From Cytophagales bacterium (GTDB taxonomy: Bacteria > Bacteroidota > Bacteroidia > Cytophagales > Microscillaceae): a DNA stretch of 64,000 bases. How positions within the stretch are numbered: position 1 is the stretch's first letter; each line of letters opens with the position of its first letter. Shown in pieces: positions 26,498-35,771 of the stretch. Location: NCBI GenBank assembly GCA_013298075.1, contig JAAFJG010000005.1, forward strand, positions 59,432 through 123,431. Direction: 5' to 3'. Under the pieces are notes generated by a model. That model had not been told where the DNA came from. It made no database searches and saw nothing but the letters and a program-made list of their open reading frames with translations. Both the position numbers and the translations under genes were made by a program.

Positions 26498-26960
26498 GAT
26501 ATTTTTGTTGAATTTCGTAATCTTTACGTAGCGGATGTCCCTCCCAATCTGCAGGCATCAAAATTCGACGTAAATCAGGATGTCCCTCAAAATAAATTCC
26601 TAACAAGTCAAAAGCCTCTCTCTCGTGCCAATTCGCACTTTTCCAAATATGACTGACCGTTTTCAACGTTGGATTTTCACGCGATAATTCTACACGCAAA
26701 CAAATTTGCATATCAAAAGGAATCGAACATAAATGATACAAAACCTCCATCGAATTAGCCGTTTTTCCGTTATCTATTCCTGTCAAACAACTCAAAAAAT
26801 CAAAATAAGTGTGTTGATCTCGATACAAATAATCACAAATTTCAGCATTTTTTTCTGTGGGAATAGTGATAATTTGTGGAAAACTTGTTTCATCACTTTT
26901 AATAATTGCTTTTGCTCCAAATTCTTGAGCAATAATTTCTTGTAAATCTTTTAAATTCAT
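26475..26960 (-). CDS. nuoC: NADH-quinone oxidoreductase subunit C
   Basis: The 30-kDa subunit of the peripheral arm of respiratory complex I. 161 residues with the diagnostic PF00329 stretch ANWHEREAFDLLGIYFEGHPDLRRILMPADW (near residue 108) and the closing HPLRKDY. It looks complete and intact. No other nuo gene lies within the window: upstream is a DUF255 protein and downstream an overlapping glycosyltransferase. In most genomes nuoC sits between nuoB and nuoD, so this is an orphan or relocated gene. Confidence 0.95.
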   Translation of the reverse strand: MNLKDLQEIIAQEFGAKAIIKSDETSFPQIITIPTEKNAEICDYLYRDQHTYFDFLSCLTGIDNGKTANSMEVLYHLCSIPFDMQICLRVELSRENPTLKTVSHIWKSANWHEREAFDLLGIYFEGHPDLRRILMPADWEGHPLRKDYEIQQKYHGIEVKY

Positions 26961-26993
26961 TTGTTTTTTTTTGATTATTTTTTCGTTTTTTAG

Positions 26994-29030
26994 TTAAATT
27001 TCATCGATTGTAATTGGTTTTTGACACGTATTTCCATAACAAATATAAATCAAAGTTTGATTTTTTTTGGTTGTTTTTCCTTCGAATAAATGAAAATCAT
27101 TGTTGTTTTTTTCGTTGGCTAAGACAATAAAAGGAGTTTGAAATTTGGCTGAAATTTGTTTCGCAGCCTCCAAATATTGCTCTCCAACTATCACAATTTG
27201 TGCTAATTCTTGCGTATGTAACGCATAAACGTATGCCCAATTTCCCAAATATTCGATACTATTTTCGAATAATTGACTGATTTGTAAGCACATTTTTAAA
27301 GAAATATCGATATAATTTTGATTAGAAATAATGTTTCCTAAGTAAAATAAATTCTTTGCCATCATCGAATTAGACGCAGGAATTACATTATCAAAAATTT
27401 CTTTTTTGCGTGCAATCAGTTTTTCGGCATTAATATCTGTATAAAAAAATAAATTTTCTTTCGAATTTTCGAAGTTTTTTAAGACATAATTTGTCAATTT
27501 TTCTGCCAAATCAATGTATTTTTTATCAAAACAAACTTGATATAAATTCAAAAAACCTTCTATCACACACGCATAATCTTCGAGATAAGCGGTTAAATTT
27601 CCTTGATTATTTTTTTCTTGTCGATATAATTTTTCATGATTCCAGAGAATATTTTGGATAAAAAATGCTAAATTTTTAGCATCTTCTAAGATATTTTTTT
27701 GTAAATTTATATCAGAAATAGTTCGAAATAAATGGCATAAACCTGTCAAAGTTAGTCCATTCCAAGCCGTAATAATTTTATAATCGGTGCTTGGTTTTAT
27801 TCTTTTTTCTCTTGTTTCGAGCAGTTTTTTTTGCCAATTTTTGATTTTATTTTGTAAAATATCGAGATTAATTTTGTTTTCTATGGCAAAAACTGTAGGT
27901 AAAAAAGCACAATGTAAAATATTTTGGTGATGTTCCCAATTCCCATTTTTTTGAATTTGATAATATTTGACAAATAATTCAAAATCAATGATATTTTCTT
28001 TGTTATTTTCCCACAAATTTTGCAATTCTTCCCAAGTCCAAACGTAATATTTGCCCTCTATTCCTTCGCTATCTGCATCTATTGCTGCCAAAAAACCGTG
28101 ATTTTTTGCTAACAATTCTCTCTTTAAAAATGTATAAATAGACAAAGAAACCTCTTGATAAAATGCCTTTTTTGTAACTAAATATGCCTTCGAATATAAA
28201 CTCAAAAGTTGTGCATTATCATATAACATCTTCTCAAAATGCGGTGCAAACCAATCTTCATCAACAGAATATCGAGCAAAACCGCCACCAATTTGGTCAT
28301 TTATTCCGCCCAAACCTATCTGAAATAAAGTAAGTTCTGTTTGTTGTAAGGCTTTTTTTGCTAAGATTTTATTGTCAGAAATTTGAGAAAATAGCAATAA
28401 AAATTCCCACAAACAAGGCATAATAAACTTAGGTGCTTTCTCCATTCCACCTTTTGATATATCAAATTTATCTTCTAAATCTTCAAAAGAAGCTTCTAAA
28501 ATTTGAAAATTTGTTTGCGTTTGTGCCGAAGATAATTTATATTTTTCTATATCAGAAGCTGCAATAATGCTTTTAAAATTATCAGCAGAACCTTGTAAAT
28601 CCTCTTTTTGAGTTCGAAAAACTTGTGCGATTTGTGTTAATAATTCTATCCAATTTTGTTTTGGAAAATAAGTTCCTGCATAAAAAGGCTCACCTGTTGG
28701 CATCAAAAAAGCGTTCAAAGGCCAGCCACCACGTTGTCCCATTGCCTGCAAAGCGTCCATATAAATTGCATCAATATCGGGTCTTTCTTCTCTATCAATT
28801 TTGATACAAACAAAATATTGGTTCATTATTTTGGCAACTTCTTCATTTTCAAAACTTTCTTTTTCCATCACGTGACACCAATGACAAGCCGAATAACCAA
28901 TACTCACTAAAATCGGTTTATCTTCTATGCGTGCTTTTTGTAAAATTTCCTCATTCCATTCGCACCAATCGACAGGATTATGGGCGTGTTGTTGCAAATA
29001 TGGGCTATATGCGTATTGTAATTGGTTCAT
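26994..29030 (-). CDS. Thioredoxin-domain / DUF255 protein (YyaL-type)
   Basis: 678 residues. The N-terminal thioredoxin-like DUF255 domain has [11 protein letters not shown] near 18, [18 protein letters not shown] with C49xxC52, and DREERPDID and [10 protein letters not shown] further on. The rest is an alpha/alpha-barrel region related to N-acylglucosamine 2-epimerases and six-hairpin glycosidases ([25 protein letters not shown] near 245). The function of this widespread family is unsettled. I start at the ATG giving MNQLQYAY; an upstream in-frame TTG is less likely. It lies 13 bases from the nuclease-like gene upstream and 33 from nuoC downstream. Confidence 0.92.
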   Translation of the reverse strand: MNQLQYAYSPYLQQHAHNPVDWCEWNEEILQKARIEDKPILVSIGYSACHWCHVMEKESFENEEVAKIMNQYFVCIKIDREERPDIDAIYMDALQAMGQRGGWPLNAFLMPTGEPFYAGTYFPKQNWIELLTQIAQVFRTQKEDLQGSADNFKSIIAASDIEKYKLSSAQTQTNFQILEASFEDLEDKFDISKGGMEKAPKFIMPCLWEFLLLFSQISDNKILAKKALQQTELTLFQIGLGGINDQIGGGFARYSVDEDWFAPHFEKMLYDNAQLLSLYSKAYLVTKKAFYQEVSLSIYTFLKRELLAKNHGFLAAIDADSEGIEGKYYVWTWEELQNLWENNKENIIDFELFVKYYQIQKNGNWEHHQNILHCAFLPTVFAIENKINLDILQNKIKNWQKKLLETREKRIKPSTDYKIITAWNGLTLTGLCHLFRTISDINLQKNILEDAKNLAFFIQNILWNHEKLYRQEKNNQGNLTAYLEDYACVIEGFLNLYQVCFDKKYIDLAEKLTNYVLKNFENSKENLFFYTDINAEKLIARKKEIFDNVIPASNSMMAKNLFYLGNIISNQNYIDISLKMCLQISQLFENSIEYLGNWAYVYALHTQELAQIVIVGEQYLEAAKQISAKFQTPFIVLANEKNNNDFHLFEGKTTKKNQTLIYICYGNTCQKPITIDEI

Positions 29031-29049
29031 TTTCAATGGTTTATTTTTT

Positions 29050-29694
29050 TTATTTGTTTTCTACTAATTTATCAATTTTTTGTTTTATCCAACGCATCAT
29101 ACTAAAAATTTTTGTAATTTCTTGAGAATTACAAGCGTTGAGAGAGTTGCTTACGCCATACTTTTTATCATCTAAAACTACAAAAAAATAATATCGACCT
29201 ACCACATAACAACCATATAAAGGTATTTTTTTCTCATTTTTATGTTGAGCCACCAACATAGCAGCCAATAATTGCCCCAATGGGTCGTTTTCTTTTTTTC
29301 GTTCTTGCTTATATTCGTGAAGAAAAAAATAAGGTTCTTCGGGATGTTGTTCACCTTTCGAAACAATTAAATCGAACACGCCATTGAGTTCCCAATCACC
29401 AATAATTCCTGAAAATTTACGTTGTGTAAATAGTTTATAATTTGGATTTTTGAAGTCTATCAAATGAAAAAAAGGAGCAATAAAGAACATTTTTAGTTCG
29501 TCTTCATTCCAAGTTTCTGTATTATACAATAATTCTTTCCTTAAATTTTCCAATTGTTTTGTTTCAAATTCATTGGGTAAAATATCTGATTCTAACCATT
29601 CCTCCACCAAATTAAATCCTTCAAAATATCGGGTATAGCCAAATTCTTTGTTTATTTCGCTATATTCCCATTCTTCAAATCGCTTTTTTTTCAT
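29050..29694 (-). CDS. Putative PD-(D/E)XK-fold protein
   Basis: 214 residues (start at the ATG giving MKKKRFEEW; a TTG two codons earlier is in frame). The core has GVFDLIVS with Asp108, then FFLHEYKQE with Glu127 and Lys129, then [13 protein letters not shown]. That is the D...E-x-K plus Gln order of the PD-(D/E)XK nuclease fold. Many Bacteroidota carry stand-alone members of this kind with unknown roles, often scattered and duplicated. Nothing nearby ties it to a restriction or CRISPR system. It is probably the first gene of the run that continues through DUF255, nuoC and the glycosyltransferase. Confidence 0.72.
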   Translation of the reverse strand: MKKKRFEEWEYSEINKEFGYTRYFEGFNLVEEWLESDILPNEFETKQLENLRKELLYNTETWNEDELKMFFIAPFFHLIDFKNPNYKLFTQRKFSGIIGDWELNGVFDLIVSKGEQHPEEPYFFLHEYKQERKKENDPLGQLLAAMLVAQHKNEKKIPLYGCYVVGRYYFFVVLDDKKYGVSNSLNACNSQEITKIFSMMRWIKQKIDKLVENK

Positions 29695-29739
29695 ACTCAA
29701 AAATTAAAAACTAATACTTATATAAAGACTAAAAAAACA

Positions 29740-29964
29740 GGTTATTAGAAAATTTGTGCGGGAAATAAAAATATTTTTTTGAAATATGATTTTTGAATTG
29801 CCTCCAGATTTATCTGGAGGATAATAAAAAAATTACTCGTTGGCTTTAGCCAAAATTTTTACATTTTTCAAATTGATATTTTTATATTTTTTTAATAAAT
29901 GGTATAAATGCCATTTCTATTCATAACAGAATAAAATTATATCCGTAATATTTTCCAATGAACC
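29740..29964. repeat. R1 repeat, copy 4
   Basis: Full R1 copy with matching inverted ends (GGTTATTAGAAAATTT on the left, and the complement of GGTTCATTGGAAAATATT on the right) and both hairpins. An extra small inverted repeat GGTATAAATGCC has appeared in the right half. Confidence 0.85.
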
Positions 29965-29988
29965 CAAAAAACAGAAGTGAAACAAAAA

Positions 29989-30603
29989 CTATTTTACCTC
30001 AAATTCAAACATTTCTTTTTGCTCAATAAAACCTTTTAATACATCACCAATTTTCACGCTTGCCACTCCCGCAGGTGTACCTGTAAAAATTAAATCGCCT
30101 ACTTTTAAAGTGAAATATTTGGATAAATGATAAATAATTTGATTAAAATCGAATAAAACTAAATTTGTATTGCCTTTTTGTCTGATTTCATTATTAACTT
30201 CTAAATGAAAATTGATATTTTTTAAGTCAGAAAATTCATTCACAGGAATAAAATTTGAAGAAATGGGTGCAGAGCCATTAAACGCTTTGGCGGTTTCCCA
30301 AGGCAAACCTTTTGCTTTTGCATTGTTTTGAATATCTCTTGCCGTAAAATCTATGCCCAAACCAATGGCATCAAAATATTTATGCGCAAATTCAGGAGAA
30401 ATAAATTTTCCTTCCTTACATACACGCAGCACCAACTCGACTTCGTGATGAATATCTTGGCTAAATGAAGGCATATAAAATGGTTCATTGTTGCGTAAAA
30501 GTGCCGTATCAGGTTTTAAAAAAATCACAGGTTCGTCAGGAATTTCGTTTTGTAATTCTTGAATATGGGCAACATAATTGCGTCCAATGGCTAATATTTT
30601 CAT
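29989..30603 (-). CDS. Fumarylacetoacetate hydrolase family protein
   Basis: 204 residues of the FAH fold, the short form found in acylpyruvate hydrolases and oxaloacetate decarboxylases. MKILAIGRNYVAH is the typical start. VIFLKPDTALL near 26 and the metal-binding HHEVELVLRV near 52 are followed by a third acidic ligand region GLGIDFTARD near 77, and the fold closes with GDLIFTGTPAGVASVKIGDV. FAHD1-type oxaloacetate decarboxylase or acylpyruvase activity is most likely but the exact substrate is undecided. The -7 box of its promoter (TATCTTTG) is at 30624-30631 on the minus strand. Confidence 0.92.
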   Translation of the reverse strand: MKILAIGRNYVAHIQELQNEIPDEPVIFLKPDTALLRNNEPFYMPSFSQDIHHEVELVLRVCKEGKFISPEFAHKYFDAIGLGIDFTARDIQNNAKAKGLPWETAKAFNGSAPISSNFIPVNEFSDLKNINFHLEVNNEIRQKGNTNLVLFDFNQIIYHLSKYFTLKVGDLIFTGTPAGVASVKIGDVLKGFIEQKEMFEFEVK

Positions 30604-30730
30604 CTTTTTTGATTTTTAATTTGCAAAGATACGCTTAAAAAATTTATTTTACAAATAAAAAAAATCACCAATACTTTTTCTTATGTATTGATGAATTAAA
30701 ATGAATTATTTTTAGATAAAAAAGTAAAAT

Positions 30731-31600
30731 TTATTCTACTACAATTTTTTTAGTTGAAACTTTACGATTTTTCTCAATTTTCACGATATAAACTCCTGCT
30801 TTTGCATCAGATAAATTGACATCTTGTGAATATTTTCCAGAAATTCCTTTAACAGCTTGCTCAAAAACTACCTTTCCTTCGGGATTTATCACAGAAATTT
30901 TTACATTTGATTTTTCTTTTGCTTCCACTTCCACTTTAAAATTTCCATCACTTGGATTAGGATAAACATTTATGCTTTCGTCCTCAGTTTCAGTGGTTGA
31001 TTTTTTAGTTTTTCTGTCTGTTTTAATCGTTACGGTGCGTTTTGTGGTAATAGTTGCTTTTTTTCCATCGCCCAAATCAACTTCTTTTGTATCTTCTGTT
31101 GTTCCTTCTTTCAAATTATCAAGGTTATCAAACTTATTAAAATTATCAAAATTTTCTAAGTTTTTGAAATCTCCAAACATTTTTATTTCGATATGATTTT
31201 TTAATGAATCAGAAAGAAAAGATAATTTATCAGTTTGATTTTTAAATTTTTCTATTTTATTTCGTAATTTTTTCAACGTACTATCTGAATCAAAATGTTT
31301 AAAAGTAAATTTTGGCGGCGTTAAATTTTTGTCATCAATACCTCTGAAATCAAAATCAATACTTTGAACGTCTGATGATCCTTCTATTTCTTTTATTTGT
31401 TTTTTGATGTCTTCGGGCATTTCTTCGTTGTCTTTGCCGTCCCATTCGATGTTTTTTTCTTCACCGTTTTTATTGGTTTTAATTTTGACTTTTATTTTTT
31501 TAGTCGTTTTATTTTTCGTTTCTTGTGCGAATGTTTTTTGGCTAAATAAACTAATCAATATAGCCAAAATTAAAAATGGAATAAAAAAAAGATTTTTCAT
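30731..31600 (-). CDS. Secreted protein with type IX secretion (type A) sorting domain
   Basis: 289 residues from the ATG giving MKNLFFIPFLILAILISLF, a signal peptide ending in TFAQ. A longer reading from a TTG at 31648 would begin inside the promoter box at 31646-31653, so I reject it. The middle is charged and low in complexity with many K, D and E. The last 75 residues are a standard T9SS type A C-terminal domain (NVYPNPSDGNFKVEVE, then VYIVKIEKNRKVSTKKIVV). The protein should be exported by Sec and then by the type IX machinery and attached to the surface or released. The passenger has no recognisable domain. Confidence 0.88.
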   Translation of the reverse strand: MKNLFFIPFLILAILISLFSQKTFAQETKNKTTKKIKVKIKTNKNGEEKNIEWDGKDNEEMPEDIKKQIKEIEGSSDVQSIDFDFRGIDDKNLTPPKFTFKHFDSDSTLKKLRNKIEKFKNQTDKLSFLSDSLKNHIEIKMFGDFKNLENFDNFNKFDNLDNLKEGTTEDTKEVDLGDGKKATITTKRTVTIKTDRKTKKSTTETEDESINVYPNPSDGNFKVEVEAKEKSNVKISVINPEGKVVFEQAVKGISGKYSQDVNLSDAKAGVYIVKIEKNRKVSTKKIVVE

Positions 31601-31909
31601 GAGTGATATGGATTTAATAATTTGAAATATTTTTTTATGACAATGCAAAGATAAATATATTTTGTATAGGTTGAGGTTAAAGGCAAGTTAAAAAAAGTTA
31701 AAAGATGTTAAAGCAAACATAACCACTTATTTTATCAGTATAAAAAGAAAAAATAACGTCTAGTTCAAAATAAAAAACAACATATTATCAAAATTGCATT
31801 TGTAAAATTGAATTAAATTGACTAATATTGCAGCTAAATTTGTGGACGTACAAATACAAATATTCATTTGTCAAGATAATTATCAGCCTTTAAACCTATT
31901 TTTATTGTT

Positions 31910-33163
31910 ATGAAAAATGAAGAAATATATATTTCTTTACCACTTTTAAAAAGTAAAATTTTAACCGAAAAAGACGAAAAATCTGCTATTTTTAAACGTT
32001 TTTTTCGAGCAGAATCTGTTTTTTTAGAAGAAAATGACGATATTTTAATCGATATTTGGCAATATAAAAAGTATGTTTATTCACAGCAAAAAATAAAAAA
32101 AGAAACCGATTTAGCTTTATTTGAAACAGAAATTTTTAGCATAAATAAACAAAATCCTGTTATTTTGATAGGCAAAGAAAAAGAAGAATTTTGGCTCGGC
32201 AACACAGCCATAGATAAATCTTTTTTCAAAAATCTAAAAATTTTACCACTTTTTGAATGTAATCAAAAGAAAAATATTTATGCAAAAGCTTTAAAAATAT
32301 TTAGAAAACATTACCAAACACATTGGCAAAATCAAATCAAATTGCTAACAAAATCTTTCGATAGTTTTTTTAATACGAGTGAGTGGGAAAGTCTACAAAT
32401 AAAAGAAAATTTGGCTTTCGCACTCAAAGAATGGATTTTTTGGATAGAATCAGAACAAAATTATGTATCAATTCGAAAAAATATCATCACGCCAACTCTC
32501 GAATCAGAAAAATTATTTGATAAATTGAAACGAAAATTTGAAGAAACGCATAGAAAGTTTGAAAAACTAAAAAAATCAGATTGTAAAGATATAGAAAGCA
32601 AAGAATTATTAGAAGAATATTTTGAAATTGCTGAAAATAATCTCGCTTTTTTGGAAAATTTTTGGGAAAGTAACGAAAAAATTTATGAAGTAGAAATAAA
32701 ATATGAAGACGTTTTTTATTATACTTTGGCGATTTTGATGCAAAAAAGAAATGCTCAAAATATAACTTTTTCTACTGATTTTTATGAAAAAATGGAAATA
32801 GAATTACTGCCTGATTTTTTTGAATATGTAGAAAAAGGACAAAATTTATTTCGTATTTGTACTGATTTTCAAAATATTTATTCGAGTGTATCTATCAAAG
32901 AAAAAAAAATTGAAAATTCAAATAATAATGATAATAATAATAACAATCATAATATCACCAAAAAATCGATAAAATTTATTCAAAACGAACAGGTCATTGT
33001 TGTCAATGAAGAATTTATTCTCGAAAATATTCCTGATATTTTTTGGACTTATAAAATTGGAAAAAAAACATTCGCAGAAAGATTACAAAAAGAAAAAAAT
33101 GAAACAAAAGACATCGTAGAAAAAATAAAAAAATATGTTGGTTTTTTGGAAGTTATGAATTGA
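31910..33163 (+). CDS. Hypothetical protein with Asn tract
   Basis: 417 residues, apparently cytoplasmic. I recognise no family. It is rich in F, E, K and I and predicted mostly helical, with a charged coiled-coil-like stretch at about 205-240 (FDKLKRKFEETHRKFEKLKKSD). A run of Asn and Asp near 337 is encoded by a degenerate AAT microsatellite (32920-32955), which separates off a C-terminal 70-residue part (FILENIPDIFWTYKIGKKTFAERL). It stands alone between a T9SS protein gene and repeat R2. Confidence 0.7.
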   Translation: MKNEEIYISLPLLKSKILTEKDEKSAIFKRFFRAESVFLEENDDILIDIWQYKKYVYSQQKIKKETDLALFETEIFSINKQNPVILIGKEKEEFWLGNTAIDKSFFKNLKILPLFECNQKKNIYAKALKIFRKHYQTHWQNQIKLLTKSFDSFFNTSEWESLQIKENLAFALKEWIFWIESEQNYVSIRKNIITPTLESEKLFDKLKRKFEETHRKFEKLKKSDCKDIESKELLEEYFEIAENNLAFLENFWESNEKIYEVEIKYEDVFYYTLAILMQKRNAQNITFSTDFYEKMEIELLPDFFEYVEKGQNLFRICTDFQNIYSSVSIKEKKIENSNNNDNNNNNHNITKKSIKFIQNEQVIVVNEEFILENIPDIFWTYKIGKKTFAERLQKEKNETKDIVEKIKKYVGFLEVMN

Positions 33164-33252
33164 AAATTAAGGCTCATGAAAAAATACAGAAAATAAAAAT
33201 ATCTTGGTTCTTACCTATTTTTTAGGCTGATAGTATATCTTGAAGTTTTAAA

Positions 33253-33385
33253 TAGTATTTTTTAAATGAAAGAGATTTTAGCACACAGATAACACGGATT
33301 TAGCGGATTAGTACGGATTTTTTTTGTTTTTTCTCGAATTTTTAATGATTTTTCTCAATTTTTGGCTACCATTTAAAAAACTCTA
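33253..33385 (-). repeat. R2 repeat, copy d (reverse orientation)
   Basis: Complete R2 copy inverted relative to the others, nearly identical to copy a including the long A/T tract. It lies 90 bases after the hypothetical gene. Confidence 0.85.
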
Positions 33386-33526
33386 ATGTAAAAAAAACGA
33401 TATTTTAGTATTTGTTTTGTCTAACCTCCTCTCGAGAAAGATAAAAATAGACTACTCAGGTCATACTTTTTACAAAATTATTTTTTATCAAGCTAAACTT
33501 TGATAAGAACCTTACAAAAGACATTT

Positions 33527-33811
33527 TTAAGATTTAAAATCATATTCATATTTTCCTTCCAATATCATTTTTTTTGCTTTTTCCCAATCAATTTTATCTT
33601 TTCCATTTAGTTTTCCATTTTTTTCCCAAATAATATAAGCTAATTTTGCAATTTGTTGTGAATTTTCGTAAAAATGTTCGCAACTTTGCGTTATTAAATC
33701 GTAAGGAGCAGAGCCAAAAAAATCTTGTCTGCCCAATACTTCGCCAGTAAATCGGTAGCAATCATTTTTTAAAGGGCAGTCTTTTCCGCCACACATACAC
33801 ATATCGTACAT
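33527..33811 (-). CDS. Small Cys-rich protein with DUF2934-like tail
   Basis: 94 residues from the ATG giving MYDMCMCGGKDCPLKNDCYRF. The longer reading from a TTG at 33838 overlaps a TAAATTTG promoter box (33836-33843) and is unlikely. The N-terminus has four cysteines in a C-x-C-x4-C-x5-C arrangement, a likely zinc or metal site. The C-terminal 45 residues (IAKLAYIIWEKNG, then DKIDWEKAKKMI) follow the DUF2934 pattern of A-Y-x-x-W-E, G and D-W. No function is established for such proteins. Confidence 0.75.
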   Translation of the reverse strand: MYDMCMCGGKDCPLKNDCYRFTGEVLGRQDFFGSAPYDLITQSCEHFYENSQQIAKLAYIIWEKNGKLNGKDKIDWEKAKKMILEGKYEYDFKS

Positions 33812-33863
33812 ATATTTATTTTGTTTTATTTTCTGCAAATTTAATTATTATTTTAGAATACAA

Positions 33864-35588
33864 ATGCGTTTTTTTATTTTTTATTTTTTATTTTTTTGGT
33901 TGATAAATTCATTCGTTTATGGACAAAAAATTTTATCTATCGAAATTCAATCTTTGATAGATAAAAAAGAAAATATTTATTTTGTAGAAAAAGATAGTAT
34001 TTCTATGATAAAAAAAATACATTTATATAGAGATGAAAGACTGAAAAAAGGATTTTGGCAAGATGAATATCATATCAAAAAAAGTAAAAAAGATACTTTG
34101 TTTATTGTCGTGCAATCAAATCAAAAATTAAAATGGGAAAATTTAAAAATTGGAAATTTACCACGTAATTTAGCAGATAATATTAATTTCAAAGAAAAAT
34201 ATTTTAGAGATACAGATTTTAATTGGAAAGATTGGGAAAAGTTATCCCAAAAAATAATCCAATATTCTCAAAACAATGGCTCTCCATTTGCTCAAGTTTT
34301 TTTAGATAGCACAACTATTTTTGATGATAAAATATCAGCCGTTATTCATTATAAATCCGAAAAAGCATTTTATTTTGATAGTATAAAAATAAAAGGAAAT
34401 ACAAAAATTGAAAAATGGTTTTTAATGACTTGGTTAGGCATCAAAGCAGGACAAACTTATCAACATCAAAAAATATTACAAATCAATAGAAGAATTAAAG
34501 AAATGCCTTATTTATCTCTCGAAAATAATCCTGTAGTTAATTTTAGAGAAAATTTAGGCACTATTACGCTTGAAATCAATAAAAAAAATGCAAATCGATT
34601 TGATGGAATTATCGGAATTTTACCAAACGAAGAAAAACAAGGACAAGTTTTAATCACAGGTGATGTAAATATCACTCTCAAAAACATTGGACAAAGAGGA
34701 ATTGGTTTTGCAGGAAGATGGCAAAGATTACAAACACAAGCACAATGGTTGGAGTTAAATTATGAACATCCATTGCTTTTTAGAAGAAATTTTGATTTGC
34801 AATTAGGTTTACAATCTATTAAACAAGACAGCAGTTTTTTAAATTTAGATTTAAAAGCAAGTCTATTATATCGTTTGCCAAATCGTGCCAAACTTAGTAT
34901 CAATATTCAAAATAGACGTTCTAATTTAGGTGCGTCTAATACATTTCAACAAGTAACACAATTACCACAAATTTCTGATGGACAATATACTTCTTATGGA
35001 TTGGGTTATGATTGGCAAGATTTAGATGATGTTTTTTATCCAAAACAAGGACAAAAAATAAAAATTTCGGGGCAATGGGGCTATAAATCTATCACAAAAA
35101 ATCCTTTTTGGTCAGATACTTTGTATAAAAATGTACCTTTAAAAACAGCTCAATGGATTTTTAATGTCGAATATTTACATTATTTTAGATTGCAAAAAAG
35201 AGCAACACTTTTATTGAAAACTAATTTTATGACTTTAAATAATAGTTTTTTGGTATTCAATGATTTAACGCGTGTGGGTGGTTTGCAATCGTTGCGAGGT
35301 TTTAATGAAAATAGTTTTTTTGCCAGCACATTTTTATTGGCTACGGCAGAATATCGATATTTTTGGGAAAATGAATCGTATCTTTTTTTATTTTTTGACC
35401 AAGCATTTATACAACAAAAAACATTCAAAGAAGAACTAAACGATACGCCTTTTGGCACAGGAGTAGGATTGAGTTTTACTACACAAGCGGGAATTTTTCA
35501 GGTGGCGTATGCGTTAGGACAATCTAAAGGGCAAAATTTTAGTACCAATCGTGCCAAAATTCATTTGGGTTTTGTGGCGAGATTTTAG
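33864..35588 (+). CDS. Omp85/BamA-superfamily outer-membrane protein
   Basis: 574 residues. A signal peptide (MRFFIFYFLFFWLINSFVYG) precedes a short POTRA-like periplasmic part (IKIKGNTKIEKWFLMTWLGIKAGQTY near 170). A 16-strand D15-type beta barrel then runs to the C-terminal Phe (FVARF). The barrel has the conserved GGLQSLRGF loop region (near 471) where Omp85 proteins carry their (V/I)RG(F/Y) motif in the L6 loop. It is shorter than BamA, with about one POTRA, so a TamA-like or lineage-specific translocase is more likely than BamA itself. It diverges from the small Cys-rich gene 52 bases upstream. Confidence 0.85.
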   Translation: MRFFIFYFLFFWLINSFVYGQKILSIEIQSLIDKKENIYFVEKDSISMIKKIHLYRDERLKKGFWQDEYHIKKSKKDTLFIVVQSNQKLKWENLKIGNLPRNLADNINFKEKYFRDTDFNWKDWEKLSQKIIQYSQNNGSPFAQVFLDSTTIFDDKISAVIHYKSEKAFYFDSIKIKGNTKIEKWFLMTWLGIKAGQTYQHQKILQINRRIKEMPYLSLENNPVVNFRENLGTITLEINKKNANRFDGIIGILPNEEKQGQVLITGDVNITLKNIGQRGIGFAGRWQRLQTQAQWLELNYEHPLLFRRNFDLQLGLQSIKQDSSFLNLDLKASLLYRLPNRAKLSINIQNRRSNLGASNTFQQVTQLPQISDGQYTSYGLGYDWQDLDDVFYPKQGQKIKISGQWGYKSITKNPFWSDTLYKNVPLKTAQWIFNVEYLHYFRLQKRATLLLKTNFMTLNNSFLVFNDLTRVGGLQSLRGFNENSFFASTFLLATAEYRYFWENESYLFLFFDQAFIQQKTFKEELNDTPFGTGVGLSFTTQAGIFQVAYALGQSKGQNFSTNRAKIHLGFVARF

Positions 35589-35619
35589 AAAATTGAAACT
35601 ATATTTTTTGAAAATGACA

Positions 35620-35668
35620 AAGATTTTTAGCACGCGGATAACGCGGATTGAGCAGATTAAAACGGTTT
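35620..35668 (-). repeat. R2-like fragment
   Basis: About 50 bases (AGCACGCGGATAACGCGGAT, then AGCAGATTA) match the body of R2 copy d, without either inverted end. It is a remnant or an independent relative. Confidence 0.6.
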
Positions 35669-35700
35669 TTTTTATTTTTATTCAAATATTTACAAAAATT

Positions 35701-35732
35701 TTGTTTTTTTGAAAAAAAATGCAATATATTTG
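35701..35732 (+). promoter_or_regulatory. sucA promoter
   Basis: TTG at 35701-35703 and TATATTTG at 35725-35732 with a 21-base spacer, 40 bases before the sucA start codon. Confidence 0.6.
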
Positions 35733-35771
35733 CAATATTTATTACGCTTTCTTTGAAACTTTTTATATATA

